A stretch of DNA of 10,639 nt from an uncultured bacterium (GCA_937920455.1 CALETX010000153.1:1-10639), one strand, 5' to 3'. Positions 1 to 6,751 are shown, counted from the stretch's first letter. The notes: generated by a model from the sequence alone, not told the origin. Translations and numbers: made by a program.

Positions 1-814
1 TGCGGCACGGATACGCTCCTACAAGCCTGAACTCTGCGCTGACCGAACGTGCCTTGCGAAGAGCGCGCCGAACAATGGGATCCCTGGGAGAACCCTCGAT
101 GTCAACAAGAAATGCGTACTGCCTGGGCTGGCCGCGGATCGGACGGGAAAGAAGCCGCGAGAGGTTTACACCGTTGTCCCGGAACGCCTGCAGGAATGTG
201 CACAGACTGCCCGGAACGTTTGGAAGTTTAACGGCCAGCGTGGCCTTTGTGGCCAGCGGCTGTATGCGGTGCGTGCCGCCGAGAGCCAGGAAAACGGTCA
301 CGTTAGGCATGTCGGCCTCCACCGGATAGTGGAGGATTTCGAGTCCGTACAGGCGCGCAAGCTTGCGGTCGCCCAGCGCCACAGCGTTGCGCTGGCTTGC
401 CGCTTGGAGGGCTGCGACTGCCGTGCTCGCTACCGCGCGTTTTTCCGCTCGCGGCAGGTGTTTTCTGATCCATTCTGAGCAGTGGTCCAGCGGCGCGAAA
501 TGAGAGTAGAGCACCCTCGGCTTCTCTCCCCGCCTCCCAAGCAGCGCCAGCCGGACGTTCAGCGACAATTCTTCCAGAATGTGAACACGGGGCCTGTTGC
601 CCAGTAAAATATCCACCATTTCGTATATCGCTCCGCCAGAGGAGTTCTCGATTGGCACAATGCCACGCCTTGACGGGTCACGAGAAACGAACTGGCAGAC
701 GTCCAGAATGGTGGGAAGGGGGAAAAGCTTTGCCCTGCTGCCGTACCGCTTTTCCGCAACCAGGTGCGAATATGTTCCGATCGGGCCGAGATACCCCACC
801 TCGATCCGCGCCAT
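1..814 (-). CDS. pheA: Prephenate dehydratase with ACT domain (partial, C-terminus off the left edge)
   Basis: Converts prephenate to phenylpyruvate in phenylalanine synthesis (cytoplasmic). Reading the minus strand from ATG at 814 gives 271 codons without a stop up to base 1, so the C-terminal end is missing. The N-terminus has the family signature YLGPIGTYSH (residues 8-17), then IVPIENSSGGA (52-62), a YSHFAPLDHC segment (103-112) where the family has SHPQAL..C, and STAVAA (130-135). The dehydratase domain ends with NVTVF (171-175), where the family has NxTRF: the catalytic-type Thr is kept but Arg is Val. An ACT domain follows (about 192-241) with PNVPGSL (198-204) and LSRP (222-225) in place of ESRP, the loop that binds feedback phenylalanine. 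A ribosome binding site, GGAAAGGAAG, precedes the chosen ATG on the minus strand. There is no chorismate mutase domain in the visible part, so this is a stand-alone dehydratase, divergent from the next operon. The family assignment is secure; activity and feedback control are uncertain because of the substitutions. Confidence 0.9.
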   Translation of the reverse strand, partial: MARIEVGYLGPIGTYSHLVAEKRYGSRAKLFPLPTILDVCQFVSRDPSRRGIVPIENSSGGAIYEMVDILLGNRPRVHILEELSLNVRLALLGRRGEKPRVLYSHFAPLDHCSEWIRKHLPRAEKRAVASTAVAALQAASQRNAVALGDRKLARLYGLEILHYPVEADMPNVTVFLALGGTHRIQPLATKATLAVKLPNVPGSLCTFLQAFRDNGVNLSRLLSRPIRGQPRQYAFLVDIEGSPRDPIVRRALRKARSVSAEFRLVGAYPCR

Positions 815-935
815 GTCATCGCTTCCTTTCCTTTGCCGCACGCCTCTCTTTGCGGAGATGCTGTCTCATGCTTTCCGTACAATATCGGTTGCGCAGGTTG
901 ATGGAAAGTGCAAAGAATTCAGGAGGAGAACCCCT
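815..935. promoter_or_regulatory. Divergent intergenic region between pheA and the release-factor operon
   Basis: This 121-base gap separates two genes transcribed away from each other, so it must hold promoters for both unless transcription enters from elsewhere. On the plus strand TACAAT at 878-883 resembles a sigma-70 -10 box, but no good -35 lies 16-18 bases upstream (TTGCGG at 850-855 is 22 bases away). A strong ribosome binding site AGGAGGAGA lies at 921-929 for the plus-strand gene. The position is certain; the promoter element is weakly supported. Confidence 0.35.
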
Positions 936-1352
936 ATGGATGCGGCGTCTGTTTCACAGGAAAAGTGGAATTTGTTGCGCGAAAGAATGACCCGTCTTGG
1001 AATTGCCGAGAAGGATATAATGGAAAAGTTCATCCTCAGCGGTGGGCCAGGCGGTCAGAAGGTGAACAAAAGCTCTTCTTGCGTCCAGATCAGACACATG
1101 CCGAGCTGCATGACGATCAAATGCAGGGACAGCCGCTATCGCGAAATCAACCGCTATCGCGCCAGAGAACGCCTTTGCGACTTGATCGAGGAAAAGCTTC
1201 TTGGCGAAGCGAGCCGGATCAGGCAGGAAATAGAGAAAATACGAAGGCGAAAACGCAGACGCTCACGACGGCAGAACGAAAAGCGGCTTGCCGAAAAACA
1301 CATGCGAGGTCAACTCAAACGCATGAGGACCGAGCTCCTGCCGGCCGAATGA
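936..1352 (+). CDS. Small GGQ-domain release-factor-like protein (MTRFR/ArfB-type ribosome rescue)
   Basis: A 138-residue protein with one class I release-factor catalytic domain and no codon-recognition domains. The segment SGGPGGQKVNKSSS (35-48) holds the GGQ motif at 39-41 that triggers peptidyl-tRNA hydrolysis on the ribosome. It is followed by a run (about 50-90) resembling mitochondrial MTRFR/C12orf65 (IRHMPSCMTIKC; compare KHIPSGIVVKC) and a highly basic helical tail (about 93-132, with KIRRRKRRRSRR), as in rescue factors whose tail enters the empty mRNA channel or binds rRNA. The start is ATG 936 because of AGGAGGAGA at 921-929. An in-frame open stretch reaches upstream to 597 but lies antisense to pheA and is not needed. 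By family knowledge it frees stalled ribosomes or hydrolyses peptidyl-tRNA on split large subunits; which of these is inference. It opens a plus-strand operon, and its stop overlaps an ATG of the next frame (ATGA at 1349-1352). Confidence 0.88.
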   Translation: MDAASVSQEKWNLLRERMTRLGIAEKDIMEKFILSGGPGGQKVNKSSSCVQIRHMPSCMTIKCRDSRYREINRYRARERLCDLIEEKLLGEASRIRQEIEKIRRRKRRRSRRQNEKRLAEKHMRGQLKRMRTELLPAE

Positions 1353-1369
1353 TCAAGGGAGTGCAAAAA

Positions 1370-1864
1370 ATGAAATGGACGCAAGGTTCGATGGGCAGAG
1401 TCTTCGTTCTCCGACTCGTTGATGGGGAAATTCTGCATGAGGTCATCGAGCGTTTCGCATCGGATAAAAAGATTAAAGCTGGCGCCGTCATCGCGGTTGG
1501 TGCCGCAGACTCAGGAAGCAGATTCGTGGTGGGTCCACGACGCTCTGAGGAAAGACCGGTCAGACCGATGGAAAACCGTCTTGCAGATGTGAGAGAACTC
1601 GCTGGTGTGGGAACTTTGTTCCCAGATGAGAATGGCCGGCCGGTTCTTCACATGCATGCTGCTGCCGGCAGACGGGGGAGGACCATCACCGGTTGCGTAC
1701 GGCGCAGCGTGCGGGTTTGGCAGGTGATGGAGGTTGTCATTATGGAATTCAAGAAAATCAGCGCTGTCCGGATGCCGGATGCGCTTTTAGGTTTCAGCCT
1801 TCTTGAACCGGCGCCCGCGAGTTTTATGGCCGCCCCTTCAAAGCATCGCCGTCGGGGACTTTGA
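1370..1864 (+). CDS. PPC (PCC, DUF296) domain protein
   Basis: A 164-residue protein matching the single-domain plants-and-prokaryotes-conserved (DUF296) fold. It opens with GRVFVLRLVDGE (9-20), then helix EVIERFA (24-30), strand AGAVIAVGAADSG (37-49), and the conserved LHMHAAAG (93-100), ending in a strand EVVIMEF (121-127). Bacterial members are trimeric and often described as putative DNA- or metal-binding, but their biochemical role is generally unknown. Two starts are possible. ATG 1349 overlaps the upstream stop as ATGA, while ATG 1370 has GGGAG at 1357-1361 eight bases before it and begins right at the domain; I prefer 1370. The usual Gly-His after the HxH pair appears here as GCV (108-110), so a Cys replaces the third conserved His. 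The tail after residue 143 is Pro/Ala- and Arg-rich and longer than usual. It is probably co-transcribed with both neighbours. Confidence 0.78.
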   Translation: MKWTQGSMGRVFVLRLVDGEILHEVIERFASDKKIKAGAVIAVGAADSGSRFVVGPRRSEERPVRPMENRLADVRELAGVGTLFPDENGRPVLHMHAAAGRRGRTITGCVRRSVRVWQVMEVVIMEFKKISAVRMPDALLGFSLLEPAPASFMAAPSKHRRRGL

Positions 1865-1884
1865 TTCGATTCGGAAGAGACAGA

Positions 1885-3762
1885 ATGAGAGAAACAGGAC
1901 TTGTCAGGCGGGCAGGAGCGTTCTTCGGGAGGGCGCTGGCTCGTCTTGTGGTGGCTGCCTTGCTTGCATGCATAGCGGCTGCGGTATATTTGGCCGTTGC
2001 CGGTCTGCCGAAACCGCTTCTGTTGAAGCTGCAGCGACGGATTCCAGGACGCTACGCTTTTGAGATAGGATCTGCTCGCATTGACCCCTTCGGCGCCATC
2101 AGCATGTACGACGTGCGGATATACCGAAAAAGGGTTCTCGGCCCTCCTGCCGTCGTTGCCGACCGCATAACCATCGAGACGAATCTCCTGGATGCATGGC
2201 GGAGAAGACCGTTCGCTCGCCGAGTAATCTTCGAGTCGGCCGATTTCGTCCCCGCCGTGATTCTGGCTTCCGTTACGAACGAGCCTGAGTTATCTGAGGA
2301 AAGTCTTTCCACTTCTGTGGATATGGAAGTGCGCAACAGCAGCGTTTTGGGCGTTGGAATCGAGGATCTTTCTCTAACCGTCCGATGGGAACCTTCGGGA
2401 TGGGTCTGGGAGGACGTTAGAGCAAGGCTCCGTCGGAACGATAAGGATGGATCCGTCCGCGGCAGGGTGAAATATGACCGTCAACGAGATCTGCTCGAAG
2501 GAGAAATGACCGCTATAATGGATCCTTGGATAGTTTTTCCGGTGATGCTGGACAGGGGGATGCCTCGTACTGTTGCCGCGCTGCAGCGCTTCAGTTTCGG
2601 GGCAACTGCGCCACGGATCGAAGCGCGCTTCGAGATGAGGGGGGTCGAAACCAACAGTTACTTTCGTCTGAGGGGCCAGTTCTGGGGGGAAAACTTCGTT
2701 TTTGACGGATTCGACGCGCTCAGATCCGCAGGGAACATGGACATCGAATCGTCCGATGAAAACACCGTCCTGCGCATAGAGCCTCTGGCGGTCATGCGGG
2801 CAGATGGAACGGTGACCGGCGGCTTTGCCATTGATTATGCCGCCCAAACCATTCGGTTTGACGGATCGTCCACCATAGACCCCAAGGCACTAGCTCTGCT
2901 CACTGGATTTGCATCCGAAGATGACTTGTCTGATTGGGTGTTCGACGGTCCCGTAAGGATAACAGCGCGCGGCGTTGTGGGCATTGAAGACAGCGCCCTG
3001 ACCGATTTTAAGGCTTCCATCGTTGGCAGGAAATTCGGGTTGCCGCCTGTTATTGCGCAGGAGGCTGCGTTCGATCTGATTGTCACGAATCGTATCGCCG
3101 CAGTAACAAATCTGGTCGGGAAATGGTGTGGAGGAGGCTTCGCCGGCAATGCAACGCTCACATTTCCCGATTCTGCCTCGACTAATGCTCTTTCGTATGT
3201 CTGTGATTGGTGGCTTCGCGATGCCGCCTTTGAGGATGTCTTGAAGGCCATTCGTGGAGAGAGCGGAAAGGCGAGCGGAGATTTTTCCATCAGGCTCAGG
3301 CTTTCTGGAATGGCCGGGCGGGGCCACGGTAATACTGCTGTGGGGAAGGGCATGATGAAAGTGCGCAACGGCCGGGTGTTCACTCTGCCCGTCTTCGGCG
3401 GCCTCTCTTCAATTCTCGCCAAAATAGTCCCAGGCCTTGACCTTATAATGCGCCAAAGCGACCTCACATGTGAGTTCGATGTGGCCAACGGCCTCATAAG
3501 CACTGACAAACTCCTTGTCGAGGGCGATGTGCTAAGCATCAACGCAAGGGGCAGTGCAGACCTTGCAGGAAATCTCGATTTTCATGCCAGGGTGCAACTG
3601 ATGAAAGAACACACGCTTGTGGGCAAAATTCTGCAGACCCTGACCTATCCCATAGGCAAACTCTTTGAGTTCCGAGTGCGGGGGACCCTGGACAAACCGC
3701 GTTGGTATCCGGTAAACTTTTCGAAAGACCTTCTGGATCGTCTTGATCTAGACAAGGACTAG
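1885..3762 (+). CDS. AsmA-like inner-membrane protein with large periplasmic domain
   Basis: A 625-residue protein. It has a basic N-terminus, one transmembrane anchor (about 20-40, LVVAALLACIAAAVYLAVAG), then a long beta-rich region with repeating strands as expected for an AsmA/TamB-family bridge-like lipid-transfer groove in the periplasm. The C-terminal part (about 480-610) has the AsmA hallmark order: a Gly-rich lead, MMKVRNGRVFTLPVFGGLSS, then FDVANGLISTDKLLVEGD, then a final domain ending in FRVRGTLDKPRWYPV. This pattern is common in AsmA-like proteins of PVC bacteria. The function is inferred to be phospholipid or envelope-lipid homeostasis in a two-membrane cell. An in-frame TTG at 1861 overlaps the preceding stop (TTGA), but ATG 1885 with GGAAGA at 1873-1878 is the better start. 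The exact subfamily is uncertain. Confidence 0.75.
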   Translation: MRETGLVRRAGAFFGRALARLVVAALLACIAAAVYLAVAGLPKPLLLKLQRRIPGRYAFEIGSARIDPFGAISMYDVRIYRKRVLGPPAVVADRITIETNLLDAWRRRPFARRVIFESADFVPAVILASVTNEPELSEESLSTSVDMEVRNSSVLGVGIEDLSLTVRWEPSGWVWEDVRARLRRNDKDGSVRGRVKYDRQRDLLEGEMTAIMDPWIVFPVMLDRGMPRTVAALQRFSFGATAPRIEARFEMRGVETNSYFRLRGQFWGENFVFDGFDALRSAGNMDIESSDENTVLRIEPLAVMRADGTVTGGFAIDYAAQTIRFDGSSTIDPKALALLTGFASEDDLSDWVFDGPVRITARGVVGIEDSALTDFKASIVGRKFGLPPVIAQEAAFDLIVTNRIAAVTNLVGKWCGGGFAGNATLTFPDSASTNALSYVCDWWLRDAAFEDVLKAIRGESGKASGDFSIRLRLSGMAGRGHGNTAVGKGMMKVRNGRVFTLPVFGGLSSILAKIVPGLDLIMRQSDLTCEFDVANGLISTDKLLVEGDVLSINARGSADLAGNLDFHARVQLMKEHTLVGKILQTLTYPIGKLFEFRVRGTLDKPRWYPVNFSKDLLDRLDLDKD

Positions 3763-3808
3763 CCGATGTCTCCAGACCGGAGCATGGCAACACAGGAGAA
3801 TCCTGAGG

Positions 3809-5155
3809 ATGAAATTTTTTATCAGGACATACGGATGTCAGATGAATGAGCGCGACTCTGAAGCCGCTGCGGCTCTTCTCCGCCAGCATGGCCACGAGCA
3901 GGTGTTAAATGAAGCAGATGCAGATGTGATCATCGTCAACACTTGCAGCGTTCGGTCTAAGGCTGAGGCCAAAGCATTGGGGAAACTCGGAATTCTGGCG
4001 TCTGAACGCCGTCCAGGCAGACTGATTGGTGTTATGGGTTGCATGGCGCAGCGGCTAGGCGCTGACGTGTTTGAGAAGGTGCCTGGCATAAACTTCGTCA
4101 TAGGAACCGGCAGCCTTGGGTTGCTGCCGCGCGCCGTAGAGACGGCGGCCGGGGGCGGGGGACCTTTTGTGGATGTTGGTGATCTTCTAAATGGTTCCGT
4201 TTGTACTTCGGCTCATGTTTACGACAATCAACAGGCGAAGGCGTTCGTCAACGTGCTTTTCGGCTGCGATAGACGGTGTTCCTATTGTGTGGTTCCTTTT
4301 GTGCGAGGCCGTGAGAGGAGCCGTCCAGCCGAGGAAATACTGGCCGAGGTTCTGGACCTGGCGCAGCATGGCGTGAGAGAGATAACCCTGCTCGGCCAAA
4401 GCGTGCTTTCATATGGCAGGAAGGGAAATGTCTGGTCCCCTGACCACGTTTCACCGCGCGGTTTAACTGAGCCCTTCCCTAAACTCCTTGAAGCAGTTGC
4501 TGCTGTGCCAGGCATCCGTCGGGTTCGTTTTACCTCCGCGCATCCCTCAGGCTGCACCCCTGAGCTCGCAAGGGTGTTTGCCACGGTTGAGCAGATATGC
4601 GAGCACGTGCATTTGCCGCTTCAATCCGGCTCCGATAGAATTCTGAAGATGATGCGGCGAGGGTACACCGTTGACGATTATCGCCGCGCGGTGGAACGGT
4701 TGAGACAGGCGGTCCCAACCATGGCATTTACAACCGATATCATCGTGGGCTTCCCGACCGAAACCGAAGAGGATTTCGAGGCAACTCGCGCCATTGTCGA
4801 GGAAATAGGTTTCGACAACGCCTTTGTCTTCAAATACTCTCCCCGACCCGGAACTCTGGCTGCGGAATGGAAGGACGATGTTCCCCCTTCCGAGAAGCTG
4901 AAACGAAACAAGATTTTGTTGGAGGACCTGGACAGGATCGCTATGAAGCGACACCAGCAAAAAAGGATTGGCAGCATTCAAGAGGTGATGGCCGATGGTT
5001 TCAGCCCCAGAAATCGAAAAATGTGGAGTGGAAGAACTCGCGATTTCATGACCGTCGTGTTTGAGCCGCCAGCCGGCGCAAGGCCCGGTGATTTTCTGAA
5101 CATTCTGATCCGGCGGGCCACGCCTCAGACCCTTTACGGAGAGGTCCGGCCATGA
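3809..5155 (+). CDS. miaB: tRNA-2-methylthio-N6-dimethylallyladenosine synthase MiaB
   Basis: A radical SAM methylthiotransferase that adds the 2-methylthio group to i6A37 of tRNAs reading UNN codons. The 448 residues have all three parts. The N-terminal UPF0004 domain has the auxiliary-cluster cysteines C10 (YGCQMN), C46 (NTCSVR) and C78 (MGCMAQR). The radical SAM core has C153, C157, C160 (CDRRCSYC), then SAHPSG and HLPLQSGSD (267-276), FTTDIIVGFPTET (307-319) and SPRPGT (344-349). A TRAM domain (about 385-448) is expected to bind tRNA. The length matches the family. Start ATG 3809 has AGGAG at 3794-3798. The usually near-invariant GQNVN after the first strand reads GQSVLSYG (196-203). Close homologues such as MtaB, RimO and CDK5RAP1 are less likely given the YGCQMN and RGRERSRP signatures. 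The gene is translationally coupled to the next by an ATGA overlap at 5152-5155. Confidence 0.94.
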   Translation: MKFFIRTYGCQMNERDSEAAAALLRQHGHEQVLNEADADVIIVNTCSVRSKAEAKALGKLGILASERRPGRLIGVMGCMAQRLGADVFEKVPGINFVIGTGSLGLLPRAVETAAGGGGPFVDVGDLLNGSVCTSAHVYDNQQAKAFVNVLFGCDRRCSYCVVPFVRGRERSRPAEEILAEVLDLAQHGVREITLLGQSVLSYGRKGNVWSPDHVSPRGLTEPFPKLLEAVAAVPGIRRVRFTSAHPSGCTPELARVFATVEQICEHVHLPLQSGSDRILKMMRRGYTVDDYRRAVERLRQAVPTMAFTTDIIVGFPTETEEDFEATRAIVEEIGFDNAFVFKYSPRPGTLAAEWKDDVPPSEKLKRNKILLEDLDRIAMKRHQQKRIGSIQEVMADGFSPRNRKMWSGRTRDFMTVVFEPPAGARPGDFLNILIRRATPQTLYGEVRP

Positions 5156-5691
5156 GCGCCCTTGCGTTGGTATCGCTTGCGCTGGGAGTGGCCATGGCGC
5201 TCATTTATGGCTGGATGGTTTTTTTCCCCACCACTGCTCGCCGTGCTTTCGCTGCATTTCCACGTTCGCGGATTGCAGGCATAGTTCTTGCCACTATTGA
5301 TTTGGCGTGGTCAGCTTGGTGGGTGCTCCACATGCCGCTTGGCACATTCGAGCGATACAAGCCTCTCGTTTACGTAGTCAGCCCGGTGGTGTGGGGCGCC
5401 GTAGTTTTTCTCATGGATGAGCTTCTCGCAAGCCGCGCTCTCGGCGGTTTATTCCTCCTTCTGGCAACGCCCATGCTCTCTGCAGCTCGATGGCATCCCT
5501 CTCCGTGGCGGCTGGTCATCGTTGTGCTCGCCTATCTGATGGTCATAAAAGGCATGGCGCTGGTTTTATCGCCCTACCTCTTTCGCAAGGCCAGCGAATT
5601 ATGGATTTCGTCGGACAAGCGATGCCGGTTGGCCGGCTTGGCAGGATTGTTTTTTTCGGCGATGCTTCTTGCCCTGTCGGCGGTTTATTGA
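5152..5691 (+). CDS. Small multi-pass membrane protein of unknown function
   Basis: I do not recognise this 179-residue protein. It is very hydrophobic, with about six predicted membrane segments: roughly 2-24, 41-62, 70-89, 94-111, 118-138 and 158-178. Short charged turns contain TTARRAF (27-33), MDELLASRA (87-95), RKASELW (144-150) and SSDKR (152-156). No catalytic motif is evident. The start is firm: ATG overlaps the miaB stop as ATGA and has GGAGAGG at 5138-5144, seven bases upstream. Four-base overlap with miaB implies translational coupling and co-transcription, but not a shared function. It closes the plus-strand operon; no clear hairpin-plus-T terminator follows. Confidence 0.8.
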   Translation: MSALALVSLALGVAMALIYGWMVFFPTTARRAFAAFPRSRIAGIVLATIDLAWSAWWVLHMPLGTFERYKPLVYVVSPVVWGAVVFLMDELLASRALGGLFLLLATPMLSAARWHPSPWRLVIVVLAYLMVIKGMALVLSPYLFRKASELWISSDKRCRLAGLAGLFFSAMLLALSAVY

Positions 5692-5701
5692 GCGGTTGTA
5701 T

Positions 5702-5884
5702 CTACTTGCGTTGCAACGACTTTCCGGTCTCGAATTCGATCATCTGGGGCATGGTCACGACGTTTGTCTGAACGATCGCGGAAGGATTTTCATGCGAGCC
5801 CTGGAGTTGAGCTGCATTGACCCGGCCTGGTAAGAGATTATCGTCCTGTTTCAGCGGACGGTCATCCCAAGGCGGAACCGGCCA
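5702..5884 (-). pseudogene. Possible 3' continuation of the glycoside hydrolase-like remnant, shifted frame
   Basis: On the minus strand an open frame of about 60 codons runs from just after a TAG at 5887-5885 to a TAG at 5704-5702. It overlaps the previous remnant's end (5862-5884) in a frame one base away. It reads protein-like, including PWDDRPLKQDDNLLPGRVN and, near its end, MPQMIEFETGKSLQRK. I do not recognise a family. A single-base deletion or insertion in the overlap would join it to the upstream remnant, so it may be that gene's natural C-terminus, or an unrelated fragment. It has no plausible start of its own. Confidence 0.35.
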
Positions 5885-6146
5885 CTACACGGAAGGATGC
5901 CGCAACGCCTCGGGAAATGTCATCCTGCGGCTCGCCTGAGCCAATTATCGAGCGGCACACATTGCCGGAGTCGCACCAGCTTGTCTGGAGAACGCCAAGC
6001 AGACGGTCTGACTTGTGATGCGCCGCATAGTCAAGGAAAGCGATCGTTGCTTCAGGGTCCTTCCAAGGGCAGACGAGAGTTCTGAAGCCAGATTTTGCTG
6101 TTGAGATGGCGCCACCGGCAATGTGCGAAAAGCAACATGTTTGCTG
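5862..6146 (-). pseudogene. Remnant of a glycoside hydrolase-like gene (GH20-type barrel C-terminal part)
   Basis: A minus-strand open frame of 94 codons with no ATG lies between TGA at 6149-6147 and TGA at 5864-5862. Its translation has the pattern SGFRTLVCPWKDPEATIAF, then LDYAAHH, then LLGVLQTSWCDSGN, then GVAASFRVV. This resembles the closing strands of TIM-barrel family-20-like glycosyl hydrolases seen in Lentisphaerota and Verrucomicrobiota, where a line such as 'GF.v..~PW..pe....~~~~a......~Gml.T~W' holds the last barrel strands and a conserved Trp. The 5' part of the gene is absent, and the reading frame is closed upstream by a stop and downstream by a frame break. The family name is from memory of the motif and is tentative; the claim of a coding remnant is stronger. 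Confidence 0.5.
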
Positions 6147-6279
6147 TCAATGCATTAGAACGGCAGTAGTCAAATGTATTGCAGTTGGATTTTCACTTTC
6201 TTGTGACGGGATTGTTTTTTTGAACCACTCAACTGACAGGCAGTTATAAAGGTCTCTGTGGCCTGAAAGCAAAATCTGG
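6088..6279. repeat. 12-bp inverted repeat, 168 bases apart
   Basis: CCAGATTTTGCT at 6088-6099 and its exact reverse complement AGCAAAATCTGG at 6268-6279 flank the AT-richer spacer between the two pseudogene remnants. The right copy begins within a few bases of where DUF4338 homology ends (about 6283). It could be a remnant of a recombination junction or chance. The left copy lies inside the glycoside hydrolase-like remnant, which argues against simple terminal repeats of one element. Confidence 0.3.
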
Positions 6280-6543
6280 GGTCAAATGATACACTGCTAC
6301 GTTCCACCCCAACAGCGGAACCCACTCGCCATCCAACTCAGCCACATATCTCAACTGCCGTCCTACAAGATGCGCGTTTCCAAGATAATGCCCCCGGCAA
6401 ATCAACTCGTCCCGACGCGCTTTCTCTTCAGGCCGTATCAGTCGCACTCGAACTCTCGCCAATACATCTGCTTCACTATAGTGCTTCCACGTTTCTGTAT
6501 TCCTGCCAACGTCGCAGCACAATGGCGATAAACCGTGCAGCAT
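6244..6543 (-). pseudogene. Truncated, frameshifted DUF4338 (DruA-like, transposon-associated) gene
   Basis: The minus strand encodes RVRVRLIRPEEKARRDELIC, then RGHYLGNAHLVGRQLRYVAE, then LDGEWVPLLGWNVAVYHL (codons 30-87, about 6456-6283). This is the start of the DUF4338 domain, known from the Druantia protein DruA and from many mobile-element-linked proteins that also carry a DDE transposase part. Homology stops abruptly after AVYHL, where the family goes on to a conserved IGW segment; here 12 unrelated residues precede a stop. The first 21 or so codons look out of frame. A second minus-strand frame (6658-6476) ending in RRWQEYRNVEAL meets the DUF4338 frame exactly at this point, suggesting a frameshift near 6478. 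With only about 65 recognisable residues out of about 250 or more, the gene is dead. It marks past transposon activity here. Confidence 0.6.
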
Positions 6544-6751
6544 GATCCTTCAGATCGTTCCCTGTTAGCCGATTCCCAACCGCCAAGACACAGCCATGGG
6601 TTAGTGTTCCAGTTCCCCAGCAATCGGGCTTGTCTTTCGAGTGCGCGTTTGGTAGCAACTACAGTTTGCGTTGCGGCCGGACGGCTGGAGGCAAGTTGCC
6701 GGAATGGTCGCAGGAGTATCCCGAAAAAAAGATGGAGAAGGCGGAACTTGT

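Larger units (their letters stand above)
5692..6751. other. 1.06-kb region without an intact gene (gene graveyard)
   Basis: This gap between two operons holds no full-length gene on either strand. It contains broken minus-strand coding remnants, described separately (5702-5884, 5862-6146, 6244-6543, plus a frame at 6476-6658). The part 6150-6240 is AT-richer, with a T run at 6214-6221 and a 5-bp stem AACTG/CAGTT at 6231-6245, and I assign nothing to it. No tRNA T-loop signature and no intact transposase were seen. The promoter for the downstream EF-G-like gene should lie in the last 200 bases, but I cannot identify it with confidence. Confidence 0.7.

Noticed and set aside
49..478. Short plus-strand open frames at the left end
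   Set aside because: They lie opposite the pheA coding sequence, which reads continuously and matches its family.
559..882. 107-codon minus-strand frame overlapping pheA
   Set aside because: It is a shifted frame of the same strand as pheA; the true frame has the dehydratase motifs.
2835..3542. 235-codon minus-strand frame inside the AsmA-like gene
   Set aside because: It has a Ser/Pro/Arg-rich shadow composition and no domain; the plus strand has a coherent membrane-anchored protein.
3766..3790. Possible small stem CTCC/GGAG between the AsmA-like gene and miaB
   Set aside because: A four-base stem without a T run does not make a terminator; the genes are probably co-transcribed.
5709..5718. 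10-bp palindrome CGTTGCAACG just after the membrane protein gene
   Set aside because: It has no spacer loop, no T run and no second copy, so it is neither a convincing terminator nor an operator.
6147..6282. A 44-codon open minus-strand frame between the two remnants, in phase with the glycoside hydrolase-like frame but separated by a TGA
   Set aside because: It is in AT-richer sequence, with no recognisable motif; open by chance is the simplest explanation.
6286..6531. 81-codon plus-strand frame in the gap
   Set aside because: It is antisense to the recognisable DUF4338 remnant and has no family features of its own.
6244..6660. An intact Druantia defence system suggested by the DruA-like fragment
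   Set aside because: Only a short broken piece of one domain is present, and no helicase or other Druantia partner is in the window.
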